A stretch of DNA of 64,000 nt from NCBI RefSeq assembly GCF_010015445.1, contig NC_053128.1, forward strand, positions 10,205,840 to 10,269,839. The letters run 5' to 3'. A model generated the notes under the pieces. It saw nothing but the letters and a program-made list of their open reading frames with translations, was not told where the DNA came from and did not search any database. Origin of the DNA: Perca fluviatilis. Taxonomy: Eukaryota > Chordata > Actinopteri > Perciformes > Percidae. Numbering within the stretch: position 1 is the stretch's first letter; each line of letters opens with the position of its first letter. Shown piece after piece: positions 59,001 to 64,000 of the stretch. Made by a program: the position numbers and the translations under genes.

Positions 59001-59428
59001 TTAGCCTTGCAATGTGTTGGTAATTTTGAATAAGTTACTTTAAATTAATTTTATTATCTGCTACATACCGATGGGGCATTTACAATAAGCCTAGTACTGA
59101 CTTTTACTTATAAATCTTCAAAAAAAATTTTTAATTTTTCTTTGTGTTAAGAATATCATACCCCCGGGCCCCACCAAAAAAAACCGGTTTTGACCGTGGC
59201 CAAAGGCGGGACGTAACCTTGGAGGCCTCTCGTGAAAACAGCAAGCCCATGCAGGTCCTCAAGCCTCGCAAAGTGTGCGCAGGCGGCAAGCGCAAGAAGG
59301 ATGAAATCAGCGTGGACAGTTTGGACTTCAACAAGAAGATCCTTCACACTGCCTGGCATCCCCAGGACAACATCATCGCCGTGGCGACGACCAACAACCT
59401 CTACATATTCCAAGATAAAGTGAACTAA
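31175..59428 (+). CDS. ppp2r2a: PP2A regulatory subunit B55-alpha
   Basis: B55-alpha is a WD40 beta-propeller that directs the PP2A core enzyme to substrates such as mitotic phosphoproteins and tau. Ten coding exons: 31175-31181, 33414-33482, 47507-47601, 47905-48070, 48713-48825, 52179-52356, 53073-53237, 57085-57254, 58826-58917 and 59152-59428. They join in frame to 443 codons (human 447). Recognisable segments are [61 protein letters not shown] and the C-terminus [10 protein letters not shown]. The C-terminus, [10 protein letters not shown] and DMRASALCD favour the alpha over the delta paralogue, and the next gene is bnip3l, as beside human PPP2R2A. Exons 3 and 10 each have an unusual 5' end, one codon shorter than the family. 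Teleost aa/ab copies cannot be separated here. Confidence 0.95.
31182..33413. other. ppp2r2a intron 1
   Basis: Rich in GCTAGC/GTTAGC motifs near the 5' end, common in fish introns. No element with two recognisable ends was seen. Confidence 0.5.
33414..33482 (+). CDS. ppp2r2a: ppp2r2a coding exon 2
   Basis: Residues 3-25 and the first base of codon 26 ([20 protein letters not shown]). Strong acceptor with a long pyrimidine tract ending CTGCAG; donor GTATGA. Confidence 0.95.
33483..35451. other. ppp2r2a intron 2, first part
   Basis: 34573-34640 is a dispersed repeat tail of the type CAGAATCAGAAAAGCTTTAT. CAGGGCTCGACAATGCGACC near 34316 looks like one end of a hAT repeat whose partner I could not find. 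ACCGGTACCGATAAA-like sequence near 35302 is another repeat fragment. No exon. Confidence 0.45.
35460..35797. mobile_element. hAT-type MITE with perfect 8-bp target duplication
   Basis: Ends TAGGCATGGGCCGGTA and TACCGGCCCATGCCTA-type inverted repeats; identical GTCACAGG at 35452-35459 and 35798-35805. 338 bp. Confidence 0.92.
36034..36891. mobile_element. hAT-type non-autonomous element
   Basis: Ends TAGGGCTTTGACTTTTG and GAGTCAAAACCCTA, with identical CTGCTATT at 36026-36033 and 36892-36899. Sub-terminal ATATTCGAA motifs occur at both ends (TATTCGAATATATTCG near 36089 and TATTCGAATGATATTCGAAT near 36848). 858 bp; no transposase recognised. Confidence 0.9.
36900..37455. other. ppp2r2a intron 2, nothing recognised
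   Basis: No exon or element border seen. Confidence 0.5.
37464..38153 (+). mobile_element. internally deleted hAT element carrying a BED-finger start
   Basis: Ends TAGAGATGCACCAATAG and CGGTGCATCTCTA, with identical 8-bp duplications CCTCGTAG at 37456-37463 and 38154-38161. The interior still carries the first codons of a BED-finger transposase (37774-37863), but the catalytic part is gone. 690 bp. Confidence 0.92.
37774..37863 (+). pseudogene. truncated BED zinc-finger start of hAT transposase
   Basis: ATG at 37774 opens 29 codons ending in [13 protein letters not shown], then [13 protein letters not shown]. The aromatic WKFF start followed by an AxCNxC zinc pair is the standard BED-domain beginning of ZBED-like hAT transposases. 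The matching His pair and everything after it are lost. Confidence 0.75.
38162..39078. other. ppp2r2a intron 2, nothing recognised
   Basis: AT-rich; no exon or element border seen. Confidence 0.5.
39087..39623 (+). mobile_element. hAT-type MITE, family copy 1 (CCCGAC-rich)
   Basis: Starts TAGAGTCCGGATTGGGCCG and ends GGGTATCCATGCCTTA; identical GTCTGTAT at 39079-39086 and 39624-39631. The interior is GC-rich with repeated CCGAGCCCGAC motifs and an (AC)n patch at 39438-39460. Other copies are at 51058-51470 and 56141-56522. Confidence 0.9.
40118..40346 (+). pseudogene. piggyBac-type transposase C-terminal remnant
   Basis: One frame reads RWPVAVY and, after a frame change, another reads [19 protein letters not shown] and [13 protein letters not shown]. 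These correspond to the last conserved part of piggyBac-family transposases (RWPVAVFYN, LDLAGINA, LAEELR in relatives). The catalytic DDD core is absent. The frameshift and deletion make it inactive. Confidence 0.68.
40347..40358. repeat. LINE target-site duplication, left copy
   Basis: AGTGCCAGGTTA is repeated exactly at 43481-43492, enclosing the LINE. Confidence 0.9.
40359..43480 (-). mobile_element. non-LTR retrotransposon (LINE), RTE-like, nearly full length
   Basis: Read on the minus strand: a 5' UTR of about 350 bp, an apurinic-type endonuclease ([14 protein letters not shown]), a reverse transcriptase ([38 protein letters not shown]) and a C-terminal part ending GLCS. It ends in a short AAAGTAAAG-type tail rather than poly-A and is flanked by a perfect 12-bp duplication (40347-40358, 43481-43492). 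An internal part of the endonuclease is missing and one TGA interrupts the reverse transcriptase. The RTE-like call is by general resemblance. Confidence 0.9.
40384..43132 (-). pseudogene. LINE endonuclease/reverse transcriptase ORF, broken
   Basis: The endonuclease start (43132 to about 42980) breaks off after EEMRRYG. Coding resumes in another frame at about 42970 with [10 protein letters not shown], so the middle of the endonuclease, including its conserved Glu segment, is lost. From there the frame is open to 41398-41400, where a TGA stands in place of a Trp codon between NKERL and KLMAHYG. It then runs open in the same frame to 40384. The rest, including FADDLALL, is intact. Confidence 0.88.
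43481..43492. repeat. LINE target-site duplication, right copy
   Basis: Exact match to 40347-40358. Confidence 0.9.
44197..46148. mobile_element. TTAA-flanked non-autonomous element, about 1.95 kb
   Basis: Ends TTAAATGTGCAATATGTAAT and TTACATATTGGACTTTTAA are imperfect inverted repeats with TTAA at both borders. The interior holds two diverged copies of a stretch (ACAGCATACAGCCCTCAGAT near 44867 and ACAACATACATACATCCCTC near 45054). No transposase recognised. Confidence 0.6.
46149..46980. other. ppp2r2a intron 2, nothing recognised
   Basis: No exon or element border seen. Confidence 0.5.
46986..47155. repeat. (AC)n / (CATA)n microsatellite block
   Basis: About 170 bp of AC, ACATAC and ACAACA repeats running directly into the A/G-rich tract that precedes ppp2r2a exon 3. 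Confidence 0.9.
47152..47490. repeat. A/G-rich polypurine tract
   Basis: About 340 bp of almost pure A and G on the plus strand (runs of A with GAGA, GGAAAGGAGAG and AAGAAAGG units), with only rare C or T. It occupies the place where the branch point and pyrimidine tract of the exon 3 acceptor should be. Confidence 0.93.
47507..47601 (+). CDS. ppp2r2a: ppp2r2a coding exon 3 (unusual 5' end)
   Basis: Residues 26-57. From [20 protein letters not shown] through [10 protein letters not shown] it matches B55 exactly where expected. The frame fits both neighbours if the acceptor is ATTGAG|GA. The first residues then read GQ instead of the family's ADI, one codon short, and the acceptor has no pyrimidine tract. 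Donor GTACAG. The exon body is secure; its left border is not. Confidence 0.8.
47905..48070 (+). CDS. ppp2r2a: ppp2r2a coding exon 4
   Basis: Residues 58-112 and the first base of codon 113: [29 protein letters not shown] and [20 protein letters not shown], the end of blade 1 and blade 2 of the propeller. Acceptor CCGGCAG, donor GTAAGT. Confidence 0.96.
48071..48712. other. ppp2r2a intron 4
   Basis: AT-rich, no element recognised. Confidence 0.6.
48713..48825 (+). CDS. ppp2r2a: ppp2r2a coding exon 5
   Basis: Residues 113-150: [20 protein letters not shown], then [15 protein letters not shown]. The spelling after EDGR favours B55-alpha over delta. Acceptor TGTCAG, donor GTCAGT. Confidence 0.96.
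48902..50106. mobile_element. hAT-type element, 1.2 kb, with a second hAT inside
   Basis: Ends AAGGGCTGCACGATC and AATCGTGCAGCCCTA, flanked by identical GTTTCTAC at 48894-48901 and 50107-50114. Sub-terminal AATCGC motifs occur at both ends. It lies in ppp2r2a intron 5 and is interrupted by the element at 49173-49529. Confidence 0.93.
49173..49529. mobile_element. hAT-type MITE nested in another hAT element
   Basis: Starts TAGTGGTGTCAACAATAATC and ends GTGCCAATGCACACCCATA; identical ACGCTTAG at 49165-49172 and 49530-49537. 357 bp, inserted inside 48902-50106 and hence younger. Confidence 0.88.
50115..50907. other. ppp2r2a intron 5, nothing recognised
   Basis: No exon or element border seen. 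Confidence 0.5.
50916..51759. mobile_element. hAT-type element interrupted by another
   Basis: Ends TGGGGATAGGCCGATTATC and CTGTCGATCCCTA; identical GTTTTAAT at 50908-50915 and 51760-51767. CTGTATCGGC-type motifs lie near both ends. The element at 51058-51470 is inserted inside. Confidence 0.88.
51058..51470 (+). mobile_element. hAT-type MITE, family copy 2 (CCCGAC-rich), nested
   Basis: Starts TAGGGTGCGGATCGGGCCG and ends GGGTATCCATCCTCTA; flanks CTCTGCTT (51050-51057) and CTCAGCTT (51471-51478), 7 of 8. Same family as 39087-39623 and 56141-56522, here inside the older element 50916-51759. Confidence 0.85.
52179..52356 (+). CDS. ppp2r2a: ppp2r2a coding exon 6
   Basis: Residues 151-209 and the first base of codon 210: [38 protein letters not shown] and [16 protein letters not shown]. 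Position DDET has Asp where human alpha has Tyr and delta has His. Acceptor TGTCAG, donor GTATCC. Confidence 0.96.
52552..52904. mobile_element. hAT-type MITE
   Basis: Ends TAGGGTTGGGGCGTTC and ATACACAACCCTA; flanks GTGGACAA (52544-52551) and GTGGACAT (52905-52912), 7 of 8. GTACCAG and GGTACCAG-type motifs lie near the right end. In ppp2r2a intron 6. Confidence 0.82.
53073..53237 (+). CDS. ppp2r2a: ppp2r2a coding exon 7
   Basis: Residues 210-264 and the first base of codon 265: [40 protein letters not shown] and [14 protein letters not shown]. Acceptor CTTCAG, donor GTGAGT. Confidence 0.96.
53238..55076. other. ppp2r2a intron 7 with repeat debris
   Basis: 54105-54560 is a dispersed fish repeat beginning CTCGCATTGCCAGACC. 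CAGCCATGGAACCCTGGGGT (near 53478) and TTGGGAACCACTG (55891-55903) look like the ends of one large old hAT insertion around the younger 55085-55770 element, but no target duplication was found. Confidence 0.4.
55085..55770. mobile_element. hAT-type non-autonomous element
   Basis: Ends TAGGGCAGGGCGATATGG and TTATCGCCCAGCCCTA; flanks CGTAATAT (55077-55084) and CATAATAT (55771-55778), 7 of 8. AAAATCGATTT-type motifs at the right end are mirrored by AAAAAATCGATC on the left. In ppp2r2a intron 7. Confidence 0.85.
55961..55985. repeat. (AGT)n microsatellite
   Basis: Eight AGT units in ppp2r2a intron 7. Confidence 0.9.
56141..56522 (-). mobile_element. hAT-type MITE, family copy 3 (CCCGAC-rich)
   Basis: Reverse orientation of the family at 39087 and 51058: starts TAGAGGATGGATACCCGACC and ends CCCGATCGGCACTCTA on the plus strand. 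Flanks ATGCACGC (56133-56140) and ATGCACGT (56523-56530), 7 of 8. Confidence 0.87.
56533..56990. repeat. dispersed fish repeat
   Basis: Phrases such as TTTTCCATTGCGGATTTAGT and GAGGCGAGCGTTGCTGGTCG belong to a widespread fish DNA repeat, and both edges read as CTCGAC-type motifs. Borders are approximate. It ends about 100 bp before ppp2r2a exon 8. Confidence 0.45.
57085..57254 (+). CDS. ppp2r2a: ppp2r2a coding exon 8
   Basis: Residues 265-321: [40 protein letters not shown] and [16 protein letters not shown]. Acceptor TGTCCAG, donor GTAAGA. Confidence 0.96.
57445..58149. mobile_element. hAT-type non-autonomous element
   Basis: Ends TAGGGGTGGTACGGTTC and GAACCGTGCCACCCCTA; flanks CTTGTTAA (57437-57444) and CTTGTTAG (58150-58157), 7 of 8. 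An interior segment (57805-57955) is shared with gelsolin-intron DNA at 6235-6385. In ppp2r2a intron 8. Confidence 0.88.
58158..58825. other. ppp2r2a intron 8, end
   Basis: No element recognised. Confidence 0.55.
58826..58917 (+). CDS. ppp2r2a: ppp2r2a coding exon 9
   Basis: Residues 322-351 and two bases of codon 352: [20 protein letters not shown], then [10 protein letters not shown]. Acceptor TTCTAG, donor GTGAGG. Confidence 0.96.
59152..59428 (+). CDS. ppp2r2a: ppp2r2a coding exon 10 (stop; unusual 5' end)
   Basis: Residues 352-443. From [20 protein letters not shown] to the C-terminus [10 protein letters not shown] it matches B55. Before FDR the family has a highly conserved 14-residue stretch (SVVMTGSYNNFFRM). 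Here 13 unrelated residues ([13 protein letters not shown]) occupy it in frame, and the DNA is a run of homopolymers (CCCCCGGGCCCC, AAAAAAAA). Acceptor TTAAG. The exon is certain; its first 39 bases are doubtful. Confidence 0.88.
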
Positions 59429-60840
59429 CACCGGGTTGGGCTTATGTGAGATCTGGCGTGGGTGACATCACGCACCTGCAGCCTCGCAGCAGCCTCACTC
59501 AGAGTGGTAACGCCGACAACCAGCATCCCTGTCCGTCGCTACTGGGTGACCAGACTTTGCCACTTTGTTCTAGATGTGGACAGAGGAAGTCTCGCTCTTG
59601 CCCATCATCAGCCTGTCTGTGGCAGAGTAACACCTGCCTTGTAGTTTAAGTGATGTGCCAATTTTTTTTTCCCCCTCTCCCTTTGATATGGCGTTTTTAT
59701 TTTTTATTTTTTTGCCAGCCCACCTGCCCTTTTCTTACCCTTGGGGTAACATGGGTAAGAAGTTTAATTTCCTTAAAATTCTGAATACAGACACACTTAT
59801 TTTTATAACTTTTCCCCCCCAAAATCTCTGTGGTAAAAAATGAGAAACACTTATTTAGTACGTCCCTTTATTGTCCTGTGCCATTGTAGTGTTTATTTTT
59901 CTAAAAAAAATATATATATATATGTTTGCCATCTTTTTTTTTTTTTTGTGTACACCTTTTATTAATTCACCCGTTATACTGTCAATAGTATTCTTTCAGT
60001 CTCTTCACATGTCTCCCCTCCATTCATTAAACCATGCATACTCAACGGTCACACATGTATGCTTACAGTTTTCTTTACACACTTGCTGCTCAGACATACA
60101 GGACAGCAACACCTCCGCGGTTGCCTCTGGGAGTTTTGAGGAGTACAGTGTGTTTTCACAGATTTAAAAAGCCCGGCCCAGTGAGGAGTTGTCCCGCTCA
60201 CTGTTGCTGACACTCAGGCTCTGGGTGGTCCAATAGGTCCAGACTCCAGAAGAGATTTTCTTTTGGATTGGCGCCATCTTGACATCTTTTGTGCATTGGT
60301 TCCTCTTCCTTCATTTTTGTTTGTGTTCGACAATAGTCAGGTATAAGAGATTAGCCTATTCAAAGATAAATATTATGATGGTCATATTTATATTAAAAAA
60401 CCGTTAAAACGTCACCTGATTTGTTCCGTCCTATTTTTGTGAAATGAAACTGGACCTTGCACATCTTTTTTGAGTGGTCTTAAGTCTTGTCTTCCCATGG
60501 TGTACCACCACTCTGAAGCACTACTTCACAACAGGGAAAACCTTTTTGATTTGACACTGGACTTATTGCTGCACCAACTAAAGTACTTGGATGTGTTGTA
60601 AGTTTAAAGGAAACATTATTTGAGGCATTAAGTCACTAAAAGTGTATAAACTACTGCAGACGTTATTACTGCTGCTACTGTTTGTGATGGTTCAATAAGC
60701 TGCACAAGGATTTGCAGCAGTTGATGTCTCCACACGTATTTAAAATGTGGACAGTTCCGACTATATTGATGCCTCTAGTAATGTATAACTACTAATTTTA
60801 ATCTATGACAGTGAAGATAATAAAGCAACTACTTTTTGCA
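59429..60840 (+). other. ppp2r2a: ppp2r2a 3' UTR
   Basis: No further reading frame. It runs through T-rich and A-rich stretches to the AATAAA at 60819-60824. The extent is inferred from that signal. Confidence 0.7.
60819..60824 (+). terminator. ppp2r2a: ppp2r2a polyadenylation signal
   Basis: Canonical AATAAA followed within 40 bases by a GT-rich stretch (CTTGTGATTGCTTGATCGTTG), about 1.4 kb after the stop codon. Confidence 0.7.
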
Positions 60841-60844
60841 CCCT

Positions 60845-61735
60845 TGTGATTGCTTGATCGTTGTTGAGATCTCATCAGTACTGTGCTCTGGTTTTATGCA
60901 ATGTGACATACCAAGTTGATGCCTCGGGTAACTGTGACAATCTGATCCTCAAAGTTGTACATCAGTTGCTAAATTATAAACAAACACGGGACCAGCTGAT
61001 TCCACTGATTAGAACACCTTCAAGCTGGAGAAGAGGCTCAGAAGTGCAGTGATTCTCCATTCGTGTACCTGCTGGTTTTCAAGCATTCCAAATTGCGAGC
61101 GCCCGGCAGTCCAGGTGTAGCCCAGCTGTAAATCTGTCCCTGATCTCACTGATGGGACATAATGAAAACCACCTGCTCTGGTAGTTGACGACCACTGAAG
61201 CTACTGCAATTGGCTGACATACTTGGGCACACATCTGCCTCGTGTCTCCCGACTGGTGCTGTGTACGTGAGTGCACGCACGCCTCTTCCCTACATGGGCA
61301 AATTGAGCTAACAACAATCCCCACATGCCGCATTGATTTGAATTTGTACTTTCGATCAATAATTTATGCTAATAGCTAATGCATGCCGTAACCTGTGCGG
61401 GTGTTTTTTTTTTGTTTTTTTTTTCCACTGCTCGTTATGTAATTCCGCTCCCTCTCCCTCTTTTGTTATCAACGGGACAGTTTGACGTCATCACCCAGCT
61501 CCGGGAAGGTCTGAGCAGCTCGCGGCTGCAGAGCTTCCATCCAGACCAGCCGACGGGTAAAAACGAACTGCAGGCGGAGCTTTAGCTTAGCAAGCCGCTC
61601 TCTGAAAAACTGGAGTAGGGCACTTGGGTCAGCTGTGCTATCGCACGTCTGAATGTGTGCAGATAAGGTAGGGCGCGTTTCTGCACTGACTTGAGCCTTT
61701 TATGCAACCCGCCCTGCTCACTAGGCACCACCACC
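60845..61735 (+). promoter_or_regulatory. bnip3l: bnip3l upstream and 5' UTR region
   Basis: The 890-bp space between the ppp2r2a end and the bnip3l start codon. It holds a perfect CRE, TGACGTCA, at 61483-61490, and ACGTG cores of the hypoxia-response type at 61265-61269 (plus) and 61644-61648 (reverse). BNIP3L and BNIP3 are known HIF targets in mammals. Function of these sites here is inferred only. Confidence 0.45.
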
Positions 61736-61793
61736 ATGTCCGACCCTGCTAACACTACGTCTACAAACAACAACGGAGACTCCGGGCTAAACG
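61736..61793 (+). CDS. bnip3l: BNIP3L/BNIP3-type mitophagy receptor, first coding exon
   Basis: ATG (A at -3) opens MSDPANTTSTNNNGDSGLN and the first base of a Gly codon, then donor GTAAGC. An Asn-rich start that ends one base into the Gly before SWVEL is the exon 1 layout of BNIP3L/BNIP3. In vertebrates BNIP3L follows PPP2R2A in the same orientation, as here. The protein is an outer-membrane mitophagy receptor; its LC3-binding, BH3-like and membrane parts lie beyond the right edge. The la/lb paralogue is not resolved. Confidence 0.72.
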
Positions 61794-64000
61794 GTAAGCT
61801 AAATGTTTCCACATTTCTGAACAGTAACGGCATGTCAGTGTGTCTTCTCTCCGAGGAACTTGTCGGGGTGCACGGCTGTAGGTTTATAATAAATGCATTG
61901 TGGGTTCTTAATCATTAAAGATAGTTAATTCTACCCGTTCTCTTTTTTTTTTTTTCGGGGGGAGACGTGAGAACGATATGTTCTGTTTATTGACAGTGGT
62001 AGCGCCAATTGCGTTTCGACGGGCTTGACTGACAAAGAAGTAAGCCAATCAGCGATTCACGCTAAGGGGTGGAAATGGGTCTAATCTTTGTCAACAAGGC
62101 GATATGGAAAAAGTCCTTAACTGGCAAAAATAAAATAAAAAATGGGGGCAGAACGTTAGTTGCTGTACTTTACACATACCAATATAACATTTCTTACGTG
62201 TATACCCTCCCTCATTCTTTTTATGTATTGCATTCACAGATGCGTATAACGTTGGCATGATTCGTTTTTACTGTCAAGTCAACTTTATTTGTCAATTTTG
62301 CAGTATGTGCCAGACATACAGAGCAAGAAGAGAAGATAAATATTTACAAATAAAGATTAAAAAAAGATAAGTAATATACAAATAAGAAAGAAAGATAATA
62401 TACAATTTTAAAAAAAAAAGATAAGTAATATTTACAATACAGTAATACATTTTCAAATGTAAGGCAAAAACAAACAGTACAGAAAACTAACTTACTGAAT
62501 CCCTTTTAAAAAGAATCCCTTTCAAAGTAATTAGGGATTTTAAAAATAAATTAACCAGGCCTACATTAGTACGTTCACTTCATCTTTACGTGTGGAAATG
62601 TATCACCCGAACATTCAGTTGTTGAAATGGGATACATGCAAGACCTCGACTTGTATAAGCCATAGAGACGTAAACAAAGGCGTGTTTATTACCCTGCTGC
62701 ACTGACTCAGGGGCTTACTTGGAGAGCTTCTGTGGTTTAAAGTTTTACCACACTATGGGGGGGGGCGTGACTTGATATGCTATTTCTGGCCACAGTGAGG
62801 GGACAGACGTTTTGGACACTTCAGCGTAGGAGGCAGGCGGGTCAGGAATCATACTTTCCAGCCAATTTTCTTATTTTAAGAGACACATATAGATGTTTTT
62901 TTTTTCTTTTTAATTTTTATATAGGATTGGGTAGCTAGTGATGGATAGTTACCATCGCTAGCATTTTGCTGGTGGATAATAATTGTTCTGCCCTGATTTA
63001 CCACCGTAATTGTACATTCAAAAGTACTTTGGCTATATCTCTATCTGTATAAGCTCAAAAGCAACTGTCTTGTTATTATGTCCAAGTCTGGTATCAGAAC
63101 AGTCCACCTTTTTGTTTCTGCCTGTTATGCCAAAATATAGGAGAATACAAAAAAACCCCGCTCATAAACATTTCAGAAGTGTCAGATATGTTTTATTTTA
63201 TCTGGGGCCCCATAATCCCTGCTACCACAACATTAACCCAGCACTATTTTTTTGATTAAACTTACTTTTTCATACTTGGCTGATAAACTTAGTGGTCACC
63301 GTAGTTCCATATGAGTGAGCCAGAATAACTTAATTTATGAAGGATAAAATTCACAGACGATTTTTGATTGGTGGCATTTATATTAGACTTGTAGTATACA
63401 TGCTGAGACACGACTTCAGGGATCAATAAGACCTCACACTGATCAGAAGGAGAGGCCAGCAGTGGGCTCTGTTATCTGAGACTGTTTTTTTGGGGGTTTC
63501 CTGGAGCTCTGCCATCCGTCATTTTTATGTGAATACCTGGGATCTTCAGGCAAGAGGCCCTCTTCCCTCCTGTCTGCGCCCCAGAATCAGTAGATCAAAC
63601 AGGTCACATCATGTCTGCTTCATCTAAACCCACCGCAACAGCTGATAAGTGCTCTTTGGCCAGAATGTTCGGAAGCTTCAGCGTTGCCATGGCCGTGTGG
63701 TTTTGGTCTACGACGCGGAGACAATGGGCTGTCACCAGCAGCTTGGCTCGCAGTCCGTTGTGTAATCCGCAGGATGAGTGTAAATGCTGAGTCGAAGCCT
63801 GATTTAGGGGGAGGGGTGCGTGCATCGTTTGGGTAGTGGGTATAACTGGCCTGATGCCTGAACTCTCCAATTCAGTCCTCCTGAAAGCTCATGTGACCAT
63901 GGTGTTTACTTACTGTAGTGGCAGAAGGAGAAAGTTTTTTTTCAAAGCTGCACGATGAGTGATATTCCCTTCAAAATCATTGCCCTTGCTAACCTTTTTA
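61794..64000. other. bnip3l: bnip3l intron 1 (partial)
   Basis: Contains a dispersed repeat tail near 62276-62330 (AAGTCAACTTTATTTGTCAA) and A-rich DNA up to 62520. No second exon was found before the window end. Confidence 0.5.

Noticed and set aside
31175..59428. Identification as ppp2r2d (B55-delta)
   Set aside because: A few residues ([16 protein letters not shown]) are delta-like, but exon 5, the C-terminus DKVN and the bnip3l neighbour favour ppp2r2a.
63604..63870. Minus-strand frame of 88 codons near the right edge
   Set aside because: No recognised domain, no splice or promoter context; it lies in the presumed bnip3l intron.

Overview
The window is nuclear DNA of a ray-finned fish, probably a percomorph-type teleost. 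The evidence is vertebrate genes with short GT-AG exons in long introns, a DANA-like tRNA-derived SINE, dense hAT and TTAA-type MITEs, long (AC)n runs, and a ppp2r2a-bnip3l gene pair in the order and orientation known from other vertebrates. The species cannot be fixed by eye.

Layout. (1) About 294-20,500, minus strand: a gelsolin gene (gsn). Its 5' noncoding exon lies near 20.4 kb, the start codon is at 12139, and ten coding exons (529 codons) cover domains G1 to early G5. The rest (G5-G6) lies beyond the left edge. (2) About 20.6-30.9 kb: intergenic, filled with transposon debris, including a 46-bp minisatellite inside a TTAA MITE, a dead BED-finger transposase start, a strong hairpin and two nested elements. 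(3) 31,175-59,428, plus strand: the complete ppp2r2a gene (PP2A regulatory subunit B55-alpha), ten coding exons and 443 predicted codons, with a 3' UTR ending near 60.84 kb. Its 14-kb intron 2 holds a LINE inserted inside a piggyBac-like element. (4) 61,736-61,793, plus strand: the first coding exon of a BNIP3/BNIP3L mitophagy receptor gene; the rest is beyond the right edge.

The genes have unrelated jobs: actin severing and capping, PP2A targeting, and mitophagy. Non-coding space is dominated by two groups of non-autonomous elements: hAT elements, most with 8-bp target duplications, and TTAA-flanked (piggyBac-type) elements. Several are nested, so their relative ages can be read.

Main points to follow up: gelsolin has Glu instead of Asp at the caspase-3 cleavage position; two ppp2r2a exons (3 and 10) have a damaged or artefactual 5' end, each exactly one codon short; a LINE carries one in-frame stop and an endonuclease deletion; two separate hAT derivatives keep BED zinc-finger starts. 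I found no convincing new biological system, operon, CRISPR array or viral genome. All exon models and element boundaries were read by eye from splice sites, known family proteins and terminal repeats.
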